The notes under the pieces: generated by a model
Database searches by the model: none
What the model saw: only the letters and a program-made list of their open reading frames with translations
What the model was told of the DNA's origin: nothing
Source: Sipunculus nudus
Lineage: Eukaryota; Annelida; Sipuncula; Golfingiida; Sipunculidae
DNA length: 64,000 nucleotides
Assembly: GCA_026874595.1 (NCBI GenBank)
Contig: CM049316.1
Coordinates: 33,857,339 to 33,921,338, forward strand
Direction of reading: 5' to 3'
In this document: positions 24,217 to 35,892 of the stretch, piece by piece
How positions within the stretch are numbered: the stretch's first letter is position 1
Layout of the letters: each line of letters starts with the position of its first letter
Translations under genes and position numbers: made by a program

Positions 24217-24609
24217 AAGATTATTCATTATGACCGGCTTCTGTGGCTCAAAGCCGGGAGATCGTGAGTTCGTGAGTTCGAATGTCAGCCGAGGTGGTGA
24301 GCGCTCTTCTGGCTTAATGGGAAGGCCGTGTCCAACGGCCCTGTTTTACTCACAAAGGAATGCGCCTTTGTGGGGCTCCTAGGTTGTATGACCCAGCAAA
24401 AGGGACGATTACACACCCAGGGCCCGCAGGTGCAGTAGTCACCGGGCCTGGTTAACGCCAGGATATAAAATGAGAGGAAGCGTTTGATACTGCCCTGTGG
24501 CGTAGTCCAAAACCGGAATGGAATTCTGCAGATGTACATATATGTAATTAAGTAAGCATTAAAAAACTGAGGCGGTTACCTCCACCTAAAAAAAAGATTA
24601 TTAATTATG
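24217..24609 (+). mobile_element. tRNA-derived SINE with target-site duplications
   Basis: The element body spans 24233-24593 and is flanked by direct repeats AAGATTATTCATTATG (24217-24232) and AAGATTATTAATTATG (24594-24609), 15 of 16 identical. The 5' head resembles a tRNA with internal RNA polymerase III promoter boxes: TGGCTCAAAGCCGG (A box) and GAGTTCGAATGTC (B box). The 3' end is A-rich (ACCTAAAAAAA). The body carries several inverted repeats that could fold: GGCCGT...ACGGCC, CACAAAGG...CCTTTGTG and CCTGGTTAACGCCAGG. It has no coding capacity; SINEs are mobilised by a partner LINE. The well-kept duplications suggest a fairly recent insertion. The family is not identified. Confidence 0.8.
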
Positions 24610-27215
24610 GAAGTAATACACAAATATTGCAAATAAAAGTAGCAGGATTCTCTTCGGACATACCCGGGGCATATGTATGTCGAAAATCACGGCAATCCGT
24701 ACCGTGGTATCAGAGGAGATACGGAAAATCTCACTAATTGCATTACGCTATTAATATTCAGCTTATAGTAAAGCTTAATAAGTGATACTTCATGTTTAAA
24801 AAAAGTTACTACCCTAATATTCAGCATTTGTATAAAATAACCCATATATACCTTAAATTATATATACAAAGAAATGTTCTTTTTCAGAATAACAAGGTCA
24901 TTAATATGTTTTGTCATTCTGTCGCAGTTATCTTGTCGAAAATAGATCCAGTATAATATATGAAAAGAAACTGAAAGGATTTATGCTGCCGTCTTCACAC
25001 ACCAAGCGTGTCGACTACCTTATGTTGCATTCGGTTTCGGCGAACTGGAAACACTTCGTGCCTGTACATTATCTGATCCAGACAAAAAGCGTACTCAGTA
25101 CCGTAGTCGATAAGGTATTCGATTCACTTCTTTTACTACCATCTGTTTGCAGTTAAAGCGTGTGCTCATAAATATATTTATTTTTTTTTTAAACGATAAG
25201 TGCGTCAATACGGAGGGGTGATGGGGTATATGTCAGCCCCCCCCCCCTCCCCACACACACTTTTTAATATATAGAATTACATACTTTGGTTCCACCTATG
25301 ATATTAGTATGAGATATTATAAATCTAATCCTGGTTTAGAATTAACCTTAACGGGAAACAATATAATTTGTTTTTTTTTAACCTTATGCTTAATTGTAAT
25401 ATATTTGTCACGCAGACAATAAAAGATACATTTAATGCGTGTTCACACTGCGTGGATGCGAATCCCATATTCATGAATTCGGTATCAAACTGCCTTCCGA
25501 CTTGGTTTCACCGATTCGGATCGAAACGAAAATGTAAATAGATGTATGTAGTGTGTGAACAGAACGTGGATCTGAAGGCAGTAAACATATATTCTATTCC
25601 ATATTTAGTGAATACGGTGAACTGCGAACACGGCTATTTGTATGAAAACTACAGATGTTAAAGCAAATGTTGCCACAAGTGTTTACAAATATTCAATATA
25701 CACTCTGTCAAATGAAATGAAAGTTCTGTATATATGGTCTAGGGGCCTGTACTTTCATTGATTGGCCTAAAACGACTTCATATCTATTTAACCCAGCATT
25801 CTGAAATTTTTTTTTCTGAAAATCATTTGCAAATAACCTTTTCTTCAGGTAACGGATCCCCAATCATGGACCCGATATCAGTACTATAGACCATACGTTT
25901 ACCCATATGCCACCCGTTAGATTGTGCCAGATTCTGTGTTCCAAATATTAATAAACTATAAGCAGTCAATGCTATATATAACCATGTTAGGAAAAACTCA
26001 GAGGTCTCAAAGCAGGAACAAGAGATAGGGACCAGCTTGCTTGTAAACCTAGTCAAAGACCAAGACTAACACCAAAGACTAATACCTAGAACGGCAAATT
26101 TGATCTCGAGACCGGTCTCAACACCTATTGCACTGATAGTGATGTATCATTATTAATACTGTTATATATTTATACTTCACAAACAAAGAACAAATATCGG
26201 AATGTTACATCAATATTGCATAAATTGTTCATCATTGTTAGTGCTTAATATGATGAACGTATATTCAGTTACGAACTAATGAATGGCTTAACATATGTTG
26301 TGTTTTCCAGTGCATTTTTCAGGATCCCTGTCAATTCACTTAAACAAATTATTTCTGAAGGGTCCGTCTTGTATCTTATGCTCATCATAAATGCGATTTC
26401 CTTGTCTGGGTTTATCACTTAATGCGAGGATCTACACTCATAATATTTTTACAGCGACACGAAATCGTTGTCAGAAACTCTTCTGTGGATGCGACACGAA
26501 GGTGAACGTCTTTTGTCTTGGAGTGTCAGGAACGACGCCACGTGTGTCCTACTTTTGGTCATATACCGTATTTTCCCACAAATCCCGAATCCAATGAGTT
26601 TCATGGGTTAACTTGGCCCATGGAAAACCGGCCCGGGTGAACTCGACCTGTCCCGATGTAAGATTGGGAAATACGCAATTACCTACAATTCCGTCGCCTC
26701 GCGTATTGATTTGTTTGCCATGGTCCTGTATCTTTAAACTGTTTTCTTACTACCATTATTCAATCCAAACAACAGGTTGTCTATTCCGGGACCCCTTTGC
26801 GTTGGGAAGATACAATACCCTGCAGACAAGCTTTGTAAATAGATAAGCTAGTGATAAACGGGCCTTGTGTAATAAAACTACACGGAATCCTACCACGCAA
26901 TAATAGATCATTCCAGACCAGTGAGATAACCAGCAGCCTGACTTACTGATGAAGAAACATAAATCATAGCTCTCTCCTAGAGGAATAGCTTCAAAATCAT
27001 TTCCCTGAGTACGAAATGCTTGCAAGGCGACTGACCAGGGTATTTTTTACGAACACCAGAGTGAATAATTTACAGTGGATAAGTTTATAAAACGATCACT
27101 TTTTCCCATTTACCATGAAGTTCCTTCTTTTGTTTCACATTCTGGAGATATTTATCTACCACACTAAATTACATTTTGCTGCCGATGCTGCGCTGAAGCC
27201 GAGTTTGTGTAGAAT
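24610..27215. other. unassigned AT-rich DNA with a candidate exon
   Basis: Besides the exon-like stretch at 24928-25114 there is a poly-C run at about 25237-25248. A segment at 25437-25640 carries GTTCACACTGCGTGGATGCG and a loosely inverted GTGTGTGAACAGAACGTGG, perhaps a decayed repeat. No gene is supported. Confidence 0.4.
24928..25114 (+). CDS. candidate coding exon, unrecognised protein
   Basis: A T-rich acceptor (TTTTGTCATTCTGTCGCAG) leads into 62 open codons ending at GATAAG|GTATTC. Local GC is higher than in the flanks, and the translation looks protein-like (HTKRVDYLML, then SANWKHFVPVHYLIQTK). Phases differ at the two ends (2 and 0). The frame stays open for a further 13 codons beyond the donor. 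No family is recognised and no partner exon could be joined. Confidence 0.25.
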
Positions 27216-27218
27216 GTT

Positions 27219-27402
27219 CAGGCGCGGATGCAGGGAAGTGTTAACGGGTGTCATGCTTAAAATTGTCTTTAAAAAACGGTCGTGTGTTGAGAGCAGGGGA
27301 TGGGGGGGGGGCGATCTCGACCCCCAACCCCCCCCCCCCGTTCTGAGAGCAGGGAGGGGGGGGATTTCGACCCCTAAAACCACCCCTCTGGACCCGCCCC
27401 TG
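27219..27402. mobile_element. small hAT-type MITE
   Basis: The left end CAGGCGCGGATGCAGG and the right end read as reverse complement, CAGGGGCGGGTCCAGAGG, match the widespread animal hAT terminal motif CAGGGGCGGATCCAG. The 184-bp interior contains a tandem duplication: GAGAGCAGGG, a G-run, then GAT.TCGACCCC.AA, present at about 27290-27335 and again at 27344-27380, with G- and C-homopolymers. No transposase is present. The flanking 8-mers AGAATGTT and TTTTTTTT do not make a convincing duplication, so the element is old. Confidence 0.65.
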
Positions 27403-28380
27403 TTTTTTTTCTAAAATTCTTCTATTAGTTTGAATATATGTAACAATCATTAGAGCATTTGACATAGCTTTCTTTTCTAATGAACTCGAGAAGGACTCGG
27501 GGGGTGATTTCATACTTTATTCCGAATATAAAATATACACTGCCTGGATATAATAAATTCCTAAGATTTCCGTTGTTTTTGTCATCTACCTTTAAGGTTA
27601 ATTTGATAATTGGATCAGCTGTATATCCTCGCCTCCTTATGCTAATAAAACTCCATATGTGCTTGTCTGTGAAGACACTGCATGATGTTCCCTGCAGTTC
27701 ATGATATTTGAATATGGGATAAATTGAATGACCTCTCGTGTGTTAAGTTGATCTTTCATACATTGTGGTAAATTAGAATTTGAGTGGAAACAGCTAAATA
27801 GAAATACTGAACAGGTGTTTTAAGGCGAATAAAACAGATTCAGATGGATTGACAGTACAAGAAATGGAACCAATACTAGTCAGTGGGAAGGTTGGTTAAT
27901 GCCTGTAATATCGCTCACCCGGTGAATACAATGTGTTAAGCACCACACTGCTACAAGAGTACGACTCCGCTGTTTAAGGTTCATGGGCATCACAATCTGA
28001 CCGGCCTTACATACACCAGTGGCGTTCCTAAAAATACAGTGAAGAGGGTATTGTAGTTCATTAAAGGTGCCCATTCACCTACCGTCCTCTGTGTATATAT
28101 TAATGATCTAAGCGTAATTCTGGTTATGGAAAGTTCTGATAATGCCTCCGTGAAGGATGTATGAACTCGTTTATCAACTACATGTTTGTAAACACAGAAA
28201 TGTTGACATACGGGAAAAAAACATGTAAGCTAAGGTGGAAGGTTGCACATTTTCGGAGGTAGAATGGACATTTGTTACAAAACGACAAGCTCTGGTTTAT
28301 CTGACTCGCCATCAGATGCCTTTGTTGAATTTGTTTTATTTTGGCTGGCCCCTACATATAATAAACTAGCGTCATATTGA
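27403..28380. other. unassigned AT-rich DNA
   Basis: No gene or element is recognised. Confidence 0.5.
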
Positions 28381-28990
28381 CCCTCTGGCATTACGACCAG
28401 ATTACTGGCGCCAGAGTGTCATGACATCTACGTCTGAGGATCGCATTATAAGGCCTTATGGAGATGCAAATATTTTCGTCATTTCTGACAACGCTTCATG
28501 GGCTACAGGTACACGTCAATCAACCTAAACCAGACCGTTCGTTAGCATTTTTATAAGCGAGAAAAGTTTTTGTTCAACCGAGCACATTGGTAAACCCCTC
28601 GGCATGTTTGTTGAATTTATGACCGCATGAACACAAGCATGGCTCGCACGGGTTACAGGACGCAGGCAACTTGCAGGCGACACAGGAAATGACCCGTGCC
28701 CATGGAGACGGTGTTTCAGATTGGGTTGCGAGCTCATATATATACTATTGTGTTTATCACCATTCTTAGCATAATATTGAGATTATAGGCCGTTAACCAC
28801 AATATGAATGCAACCAGATGCAAGACCACTGCGATACATTCCTCCATATTAATAGTTTCACGACTTGAGTAGGCTTACCATCCCAATTATCCGATTGCCT
28901 TCTGAGTCGGGTTGTCACGGCTAATAATAAACACGCTGATATAAACAAAACAAGCAGCCTCTGCGGTGATAACCACGTTTTCTTGCCTAA
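28380..28990 (+). repeat. diverged dispersed duplicate, copy 1 (partner 50000-50600)
   Basis: The order of blocks is shared with 50.0-50.6 kb: CCCTCTGGCATTA, GATGCAAATATTTTCGTCA, GACAACGCTTCATGGGCTAC, ATAAGCGAGAAAAGTT, TAAACCCCTCGGC, GACCGCATGAACACAAGCAT followed by GGCT, AAATGACCCGTGCCCAT and GAAGACC-like plus ATACATTCCTC. Indels are common. No open frame is conserved. It may be an old transposon relic. Confidence 0.6.
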
Positions 28991-29454
28991 TTTTATAAAA
29001 GCCACAAGGGATTATCTTAAGTTTATAAAGTTCAGTTAAGTGCTTAGGCCCCTTTTAAATATGTTGGATCAGAGTTATTTCTAGGTGCATATAATAAATA
29101 TTGTTGTTTTGTGGTATGGACTTCATTAAATAAGTAATACTTTGTAAACACACGCATGGAAACTATATATTAGAGATGTTTCCTTGGAATGTAACAAATT
29201 TTTATTTTAAAGTTTAGCAGCTGAGACAAGTAGTCTCGGCCGTCCCTCAATGCCTCTCAGGAAGAGATTTGTTCGAGTAGAAAACTCTGGCGGAAGGGTG
29301 GTAAAACGCCTGTTTGTGATCCAGATCAGCTACAAAATCCATCGGATTGTTCCCAGGCTGTTACTATTAAAAAATACGAAATTATATTCAGTTAGTTGTG
29401 CGTTGAGTAATTCATGAGTGGAGCAACCGACAAATGAAACACATAAGGGCAAAA

Positions 29455-29760
29455 AAGGGTTGGGTTCTCAGGCACTTTTTTCCAGAAATTAGTGCGCGAG
29501 GGCGGTTTTTTTTAACCTTTTCGTATGTTTCGATAAAAATTTCATATGATCAGGGAAAAGCATGAAAAGAACAGGATTGTTTTGCTAAAGAGTTAAAAGC
29601 ACTAAATAACAAAGAAAGTCTTACAACATTGTATTATTTTATCTTCTTGACTGAAATTTCCAAGTTCAAAATTGGTAAGTTACAATTGAAAATTAAAATA
29701 AAAGTTTTGATGTGGGGGTTATAATTGACGCGCATGGTGCCTGAGAACCCAACCTTCTTT
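29455..29760. mobile_element. MITE family M, best-preserved copy
   Basis: It has perfect 18-bp terminal inverted repeats: GGTTGGGTTCTCAGGCAC at 29459-29476 and GTGCCTGAGAACCCAACC at 29737-29754. These extend a few more bases with mismatches. The interior of about 260 bp is AT-rich and non-coding. Related copies lie at 22648-22925, 48432-48705 and, as a 3' fragment, 47470-47595. The superfamily is not identifiable from the TIR alone, and no target-site duplication is obvious. Confidence 0.8.
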
Positions 29761-31490
29761 GTCCTAATACCTTCTTTTTGGAGTAATAATTAGTCAGGTT
29801 GGGGTTGTATGTATGTCTTTATGAGTCTTGGTTGCTGATTAATTTGATTATGTAACTTTTTAATTTACCTCGATAGTATCCATAGGCAAGGAACCGATAT
29901 AAATTTTGTCTATTGCTTAAGTGGTGATCTGGTCGAAAGTAAATTTAAAGCAGCAAATAATGTTGAACGTTATCCCTGTTGTCCATTATAAATGACCCAA
30001 CAAATACAAAAGTATATAATTGCATCATTGTGTGTGTGTTCCTATATATATTCTGAGTATCTTAAATACGGATAGCATGGAGGGATTTTCAATCTTAAGA
30101 ATGTGGGTATTATCACTATATAGAATAATATATAGAATATTAGCACTTAATACCTAAATAACAGACACAAATATTGTATCATGATTTAAAAACTACCCAC
30201 GATTTTGCCTTTACAAAATATTTTTGTTTTCACATTTTATCTAAACTACGGAAGAGGATTGCCCGCTTCAATACCCTACCTTGATTCCCCCTTCTCTATT
30301 CTAAAATCTTGTGTCCTCCTATTAGGACGTTTCTTTTATATACGCGTCCCCATACATTATATACGGGGACGCGAAAATCATGAGGTTATACAATCAGCCA
30401 ACCTGACTCACGGCCGGAGAGAGACTAAATCATTTTTGTGTTTATTCTCCAACCCAAGCTTATGGTGCAGGTCCCATAAAAGAACAATGTGTATCCTTTT
30501 GAAATAGACCATAAAAGTACGAAGGCCTCCCTTATTCCTGTGTTGTCTAATTTACCAGACGGGCGCTACAAGATGAAAAATAACAAGATAAGCCGGTGAG
30601 GATCATAGGTTAACAAATACAGCGGGCGGCGGCACGCCATGTTTAGATTTGTTACGCCCCAGGAGCAGGCTTTCTTGCCAAGAAGCCAAAGGTCCGACGA
30701 GATTGCTTCAGGCGGGACAATATGTTATTGAAAATTCATGCCGGGTTCCGTGATAGCGCTGTGCAGATATTGACATGCTTATTATGGGGAAAACGTGATA
30801 AGCGTATACGAACATGTTCCAAGCGTACCACTATCTGTACCACATCACACTGTATGTGAAATTTGTTTTAAATTTATATTCCCATAATCACTATGTCCCT
30901 ATATACTTTATATTTATATATACTCCTATCCAATTAATCTTACTTAAGTCACGTGATATGAAGGAATAAATTAGTCAATTAATTATTTGGTGTTAAAACC
31001 TGTTTCAAGGTGATTTGCAAGGCAATGTAATGATGCCTTTGTCTTAAATTAAATAGAGGTATATGTTTTCCTGATAAAAAAAAACAAAATTCCGTTGAAG
31101 AGATATTGGCTGGCTTGCTGATATTAACTCTTTCTCTCGTATTTGAACACTCGTAGCAGATTGCTTGTATTCGTAAGCTGACACTTAGAAAGAGCGTCGA
31201 ACTAGATCACCTAAAAGATTGGTTTCATCTGTATATATCCATTAGAATGCTCAGTTTAAACGTTTATTTTCTGTCTGTCTCAGTGAATGGCACTTAAGGA
31301 TGCATTTATTGACCAAGGTGCCAGACTAGAGCTGGAACGGAGAAAGGTTTACTAAAATGGTGTGTCCCAGTTGTCATACACGGCACATGCAGCCCTAACT
31401 AAAAGTTTAAGTACGTAAACGCATTTAACTCCATGTCTAATTGTATCCAAGCGGGAGAATGTCACGTGGTGAACAAGTCTTCGTTTGCGA
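29761..31490. other. unassigned AT-rich DNA with a GC-rich hairpin
   Basis: The only notable structure is a hairpin at 30343-30373 with arms CGCGTCCCC and GGGGACGCG around an AT-rich loop. A 100-codon open frame at 30205-30507 runs through it; its translation is not recognised and it has no start or splice context. Confidence 0.45.
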
Positions 31491-31492
31491 AT

Positions 31493-32590
31493 TGTTGATG
31501 AAGCCTGTATCTCACTGGGCTGCGACAGTTTTACGACAAATTGCGAATTCATTCGCGAGAGAGTCTCAAAAGAGTCGTAAAACATTCGCGGCGGTTCTTA
31601 ATTTCCTCGCGTGATTCGCAAAGTGTCGCTAACATGTCGCACAAATTTTGAACATGTTAAAAAAATTCGCAAAACAAAATTTCTCGCAAAATAGTCGCTT
31701 GTGTCTCAAACCCGTCTCAAACATGTCTCAAACTATTCTCAAGTCAGTTTCTGCGAGTCAGGAATTGCGAGAACTGCGAGACAACTTTGAGAGGCGTTTG
31801 CGACCTATGCAACTACATTGCGAGTATTTGGAGATAAAAATGAGAATCTGACATTTTTGTCGCGAACGACATTCGCACGACGGGAATACGAGCTCAAGCC
31901 GAATTTTGGGCCAAACACTCGTGCGATATTCGCTAACATGTCGTAAATACAATTCAGTGTGATTGCAAGTGAAAATTGTCGCTAATTCACGTATTTTCTC
32001 GCAATTGTCGTGTCTTCAATTAGTCGCAAGCTGTCGCAGGCCAGGGAGATTTTCACTTGCAATCATACTGAATCGTACTTACGATACGTTTGCGAACATC
32101 GTACAAATGTTTGGCCCAAAATTCGGCTGGAGTTCGTATACCCGTCGTGCGAATGTCGTGCGATGTTCACAAGACATTCGCACGACATTGGTGAAATAAT
32201 CGCACGACAATTACCGGAATGTAAGATTCTCATTTTTATCTCCAAATATTCGCAATGTAGTTTCATAGGTCGCAAACCCCTCTCAAAGTTATCTCGCAGT
32301 TCTCGCACTTCTTGACTCGCGGAAACTGACTTGAGAATAGTTCGAGACATGTTTAAGACGGGTTTGAGACACCAGCGACGCCTCTGCGACTTTTTTGCGA
32401 GAAATTTATTTTGCGCATTTTTTTAACATGTTCAAAATTTGTGTGACATTTTAGCGACACTTTGCGAATCACGCGAGGTAATTGTGAACCGCCGCGAATG
32501 TTCTAAGACACTTTTAAACTCCCTCGCGAATGCATTCGTAATTTGTCCCAAAGCTGTCGCAGCCCAGTGAGATACAGGCTTTACACAACA
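31493..32590. mobile_element. foldback (FB-type) palindromic element, 1.1 kb
   Basis: The left arm (31493-about 31983) and right arm (about 32046-32590) are long near-perfect inverted repeats around a loop of about 60 bp. The ends are AAGCCTGTATCTCACTGGGC (31501-31520) and its exact complement GCCCAGTGAGATACAGGCTT (about 32562-32581). The inner arm ends share TTGCAAGTGAAAA. The arms are packed with short GTCGC, TCGCGA, TTCGCA and GTCTCAAA motifs. The right arm is about 50 bp longer because a CATTCGCACGAC-containing block is duplicated there. Open frames across the arms are mirror by-products. A transcript would fold into a hairpin of about 490 bp. No transposase and no clear target-site duplication are seen. 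Confidence 0.85.
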
Positions 32591-32619
32591 CTGCATACTG
32601 CGCAACGGCGATAAGTGAA

Positions 32620-32935
32620 GCCGGTCTCCCATCCACCGAATTTTTGGCCGGCCGACTCCTTTAAACCGGCTGGATAAATCTGCAAGTCTCCCCGGCCGGT
32701 GAGTGCCCGCACACCTACCGACTTTTCCTGAAGAACAACAGATTTATCTGGTCATTTTGGGTCTTTTCCAATAAAAAGAATGAATGGTAGGTTGTTAATC
32801 AGCCGATTATTTTTCAGTCCCGGCATCACATCCACCGAATTTTCCAGCCGATTTTTATATTGGCCGGAAATCCTTGACATTGTCAAGGTTTTTGCAGCCG
32901 ATTTTCCAGCCGGATTTTAAATGGTTGATTTAAGT
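32620..32935. repeat. CCGG/CCGATTTT-rich interspersed patch
   Basis: Short motifs recur: ATCCACCGAATTTT (twice), CAGCCGATTTT (twice) with a variant CAGCCGATTATTTTT, and many CCGGC/GGCCGG sites. A hairpin CCTTGACATTGTCAAGG sits near 32872. The patch directly follows the foldback element and is compositionally distinct from its surroundings. It is probably a decayed repeat of unknown class. Confidence 0.45.
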
Positions 32936-32984
32936 GAGAAAATGAAGTCTCATCCAACTTTACACTTAGCCTTCCTGGTCTTTC

Positions 32985-33226
32985 AAACCTGCTCATTCTT
33001 GTAGCTTTTCTCGGCTTCCGTGGAGCCCTCAATCCAAGCAGCTTTGTACGCGCTGGAGGATTGTCCTTCTATATTTGACCAATAGTCATTCACTCCTGGT
33101 TGGAGAAGGTGCACCCTTGTGGCCAAGATTTTGGTCAGTCTTAACACGGAAGGCTTTCAAATCGGGTTGCGAACCCTAAGACTTGCGGTCACAAACCCAC
33201 CGCCCTAGCCGTTACGCCACTATATG
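32985..33226 (-). mobile_element. probable tRNA-derived SINE, minus strand
   Basis: Read on the minus strand, the head has TGGCGTAACGGCTAGGGC (A-box region, 33202-33219) and GGGTTCGCAACCC (B box, 33164-33176) at normal tRNA spacing. That gives a typical tRNA-like promoter, but without a matching acceptor stem. The body continues toward lower coordinates (CCAACCAGGAGTGAATGACT and so on). The tail boundary and target-site duplication are unclear, so the low-coordinate end is approximate. It is not an intact tRNA gene. Confidence 0.6.
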
Positions 33227-33229
33227 AGA

Positions 33230-35890
33230 ATCAAAGATAGTTCCTTAATATTTATGAACTTCCAGACATGGCTGGCCTGCCGGTACGCCTGTGACAAGGA
33301 TGCTCTCATTTTGGTATCCATTTGGGCGTTGCTCTGCAGACCCCAACAACTTCTCTCCTCGTCCATGAGTTGGTCGGTCGTTGGTTTTGCAGGATTTGTT
33401 TGACTGTTCTTGTATTGGGCTTGATGTGACATCCACTAGATTATAGCTTTTTAGCAATTTAATCTCTATTTTTCATTATTTTTGTCATAACAATCTTACA
33501 ACACTCGGCAGGTATCCATATTAAGCGTTGCTGTGGGGCTGGTTTGGCCCGGTCTCCGACCACGTCAACCACAGGCACTCGTTTCCAGCACTAAAATGGC
33601 CTTGAAACCGTATGCACAATGAGTATGGGCGATATACCCATTATAAAAGAACAAGGTCATGAACTCCATCGCTACGCGGGCAGGACAATGTTTTTCACAA
33701 GTCCGAATTCCGAAGAAATATCCGCTTCACAAGCATGATCTCGCGCCTTTGTTGAAAACTCCTTTATTTACAAGATTAAACTTCCAAAAGTAAAAGTTCT
33801 TTACCCCGAATTCCAGCACGTTTATTCAAGCTGCGACACCGTTATTTGTCATGTATACATTTACTAGTTGCGGAAGTTGACGTCATTTAATACATGGAAG
33901 TCATTGGACGTTGATTCAAATGTGGACTCGCATAAAGATTACTTAATTTAAACATGTCAGTTCTCTGTTTCACGATGGCAAGATTGCCACTTTCCCTGTG
34001 TCGTGTATTATATGGGTTAGGTGCATATTTGAGGCCATGTCTAAAAGTAGGAGGTGTTTCACCAAATAAACATTTTAAACTAAAAGATTTATAAAATAGT
34101 GATAGCTCTTTTCCACGTTCCAATAACCTAGCTGAATTGTAGTGATGATGGAGAAGTATTTATATTGGAGTTTTTTGTAACAATACGAGCAGCTTAATTT
34201 TGGAGTCTGTGGCTTTGTCTGTGACTTTTACGATTTCGAGCATCCACCCTAAACAAGTAGTCAATGTGGCTTTGTATATGAGGATGATATATAAGTTTAA
34301 AAGTTGGTGTTTGTAGAAACTTGCTAAGTCGGTAAAGGACATGTAATATTGTCATGAATCATGAAGCGAATAGCAAAAACGCCCAACCCATGTATAAATT
34401 GCCATTAGTGCATGAGCAATCAGTTTTTTTTAATATTGCATGTGCACTTAAACAAAAAGACAACCCCTACCAGGCGTGAACAATGTCACCAACCCGTAGT
34501 GAGATTTTACACTCGCGTAAGCTTGAAAAAAAAAACGGCCATGTCTAGCCGCGCATGAACTTTCATATGACGTATAAGTATTCCATTTTTGTATGGATTA
34601 AGTACTATGTACGTTAGTTTTTAAAGAGAAGCCAGACAATCTACAATCGATTCAGCTTGACATTTAATGCACCACACAAAGTTTAATTCACCTGCAACCA
34701 AAGGCACCCTAGAGATAAATCTACTTCTTTATCTATATGGACTACTTGCTGTTCTCCCATTGTACTACGAAAGGTCATTGACTTATAAATGAAGAAGGAG
34801 GAAGGCAATCACAGGATCAGAATGATATGTTATTGTAGTTTATTTTATTTCACGTAGGTAGAATATGAATAATTTATAGTAAGGAAACGGGTCTACGCCT
34901 GTGGCATCTCGGGTTACTTACGTCTATATGATTTGAACGAGCGATAAAGTTTCTCCCAATTTTGCATACAATTCTCAGTTATGGCGCAAAGAGCATTAAA
35001 TATAGTATACTTGTAAAATATAATTAATAAGAACATTACAGAGAAATATTACCTACAGGCTCATAATATGTAATAAAGAACACCCTTGAGTTCTTTATAG
35101 AAAAGTTCTTAAACAGCACCTTCTGTCACACGTATCTGATTTAGAATAACAGCAACACGGCAAATTTACACGTCACTGTGTCACAATCGGAAATACACCC
35201 CGGTTCAGGTATCTCAGGAAAGTACAAATAACAGTCCTTGCACCACCGGCAGAGTAGATGATATCCGGTTACTTAAATCCCAGCGTGCAGATTTTGTTGT
35301 GCGATCAAGCAGTTACTCTGTCTGCCGGCAAAATAAATGTGAAATTGGCGACTGTAGTTTGTTCGATAAAAGAGCCATAAATTTATGACACGACAACAAG
35401 GGTAGTCCCATGGCTTGGAAGAGTATGACGTTACATATGATGTTTGAATAAAATATTCTCACCACGTTTACATATTATCGCGAACAAACCCGTGCTATAA
35501 TTTAACACATGTATAGTCTACATTTTCTACCCATTATAAAGAGAACTTCTAGTTTTGACTGGCCCAACAAGTCCAACCGGACTTTGGAATTGATCTCTGG
35601 TGAATATGAGTCACGGAGGTGTTCCCAAATGAGTCAACCCGTTATCTTAATCGGTGGGCGGGTGGACACTGGACACGCCATCTATTCGAGAGCCACGATC
35701 GTTGCATTTAATATTTAGTACTAAGAGGCTAAAACGCAGTCGTTTCTATCATTTATTTTCATTTATCAATGGATTGTTACTATGATATCACATCTTCTGA
35801 TTTTGGTATTCTCTTCTTCTGTTATGTGTTATATGATTAAGAATATAAAAATAAAGGTACGGTTATAAAAAAAAAGCTTGCTCGTGCATA
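33230..35890. other. unassigned AT-rich DNA
   Basis: No gene or element is recognised. Short open frames on both strands lack context. Confidence 0.45.
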
Positions 35891-35892
35891 TG

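Noticed and set aside
24233-24310. tRNA gene
   Set aside because: A- and B-box-like promoters are present but the cloverleaf and acceptor stem are not. The sequence is the head of a SINE with target-site duplications.
27156-27513. Pro/Gly-rich open frames on both strands
   Set aside because: They run through G and C homopolymers of a hAT-type MITE.
31648-32350. Several open frames of 64-101 codons on both strands
   Set aside because: They are mirror images of each other produced by the arms of the foldback palindrome. The codons follow the TCGC/GTCTC word pattern, not a protein.
33164-33226. tRNA gene on the minus strand
   Set aside because: Promoter boxes are good but there is no matching acceptor stem and the sequence continues into a SINE-like body.
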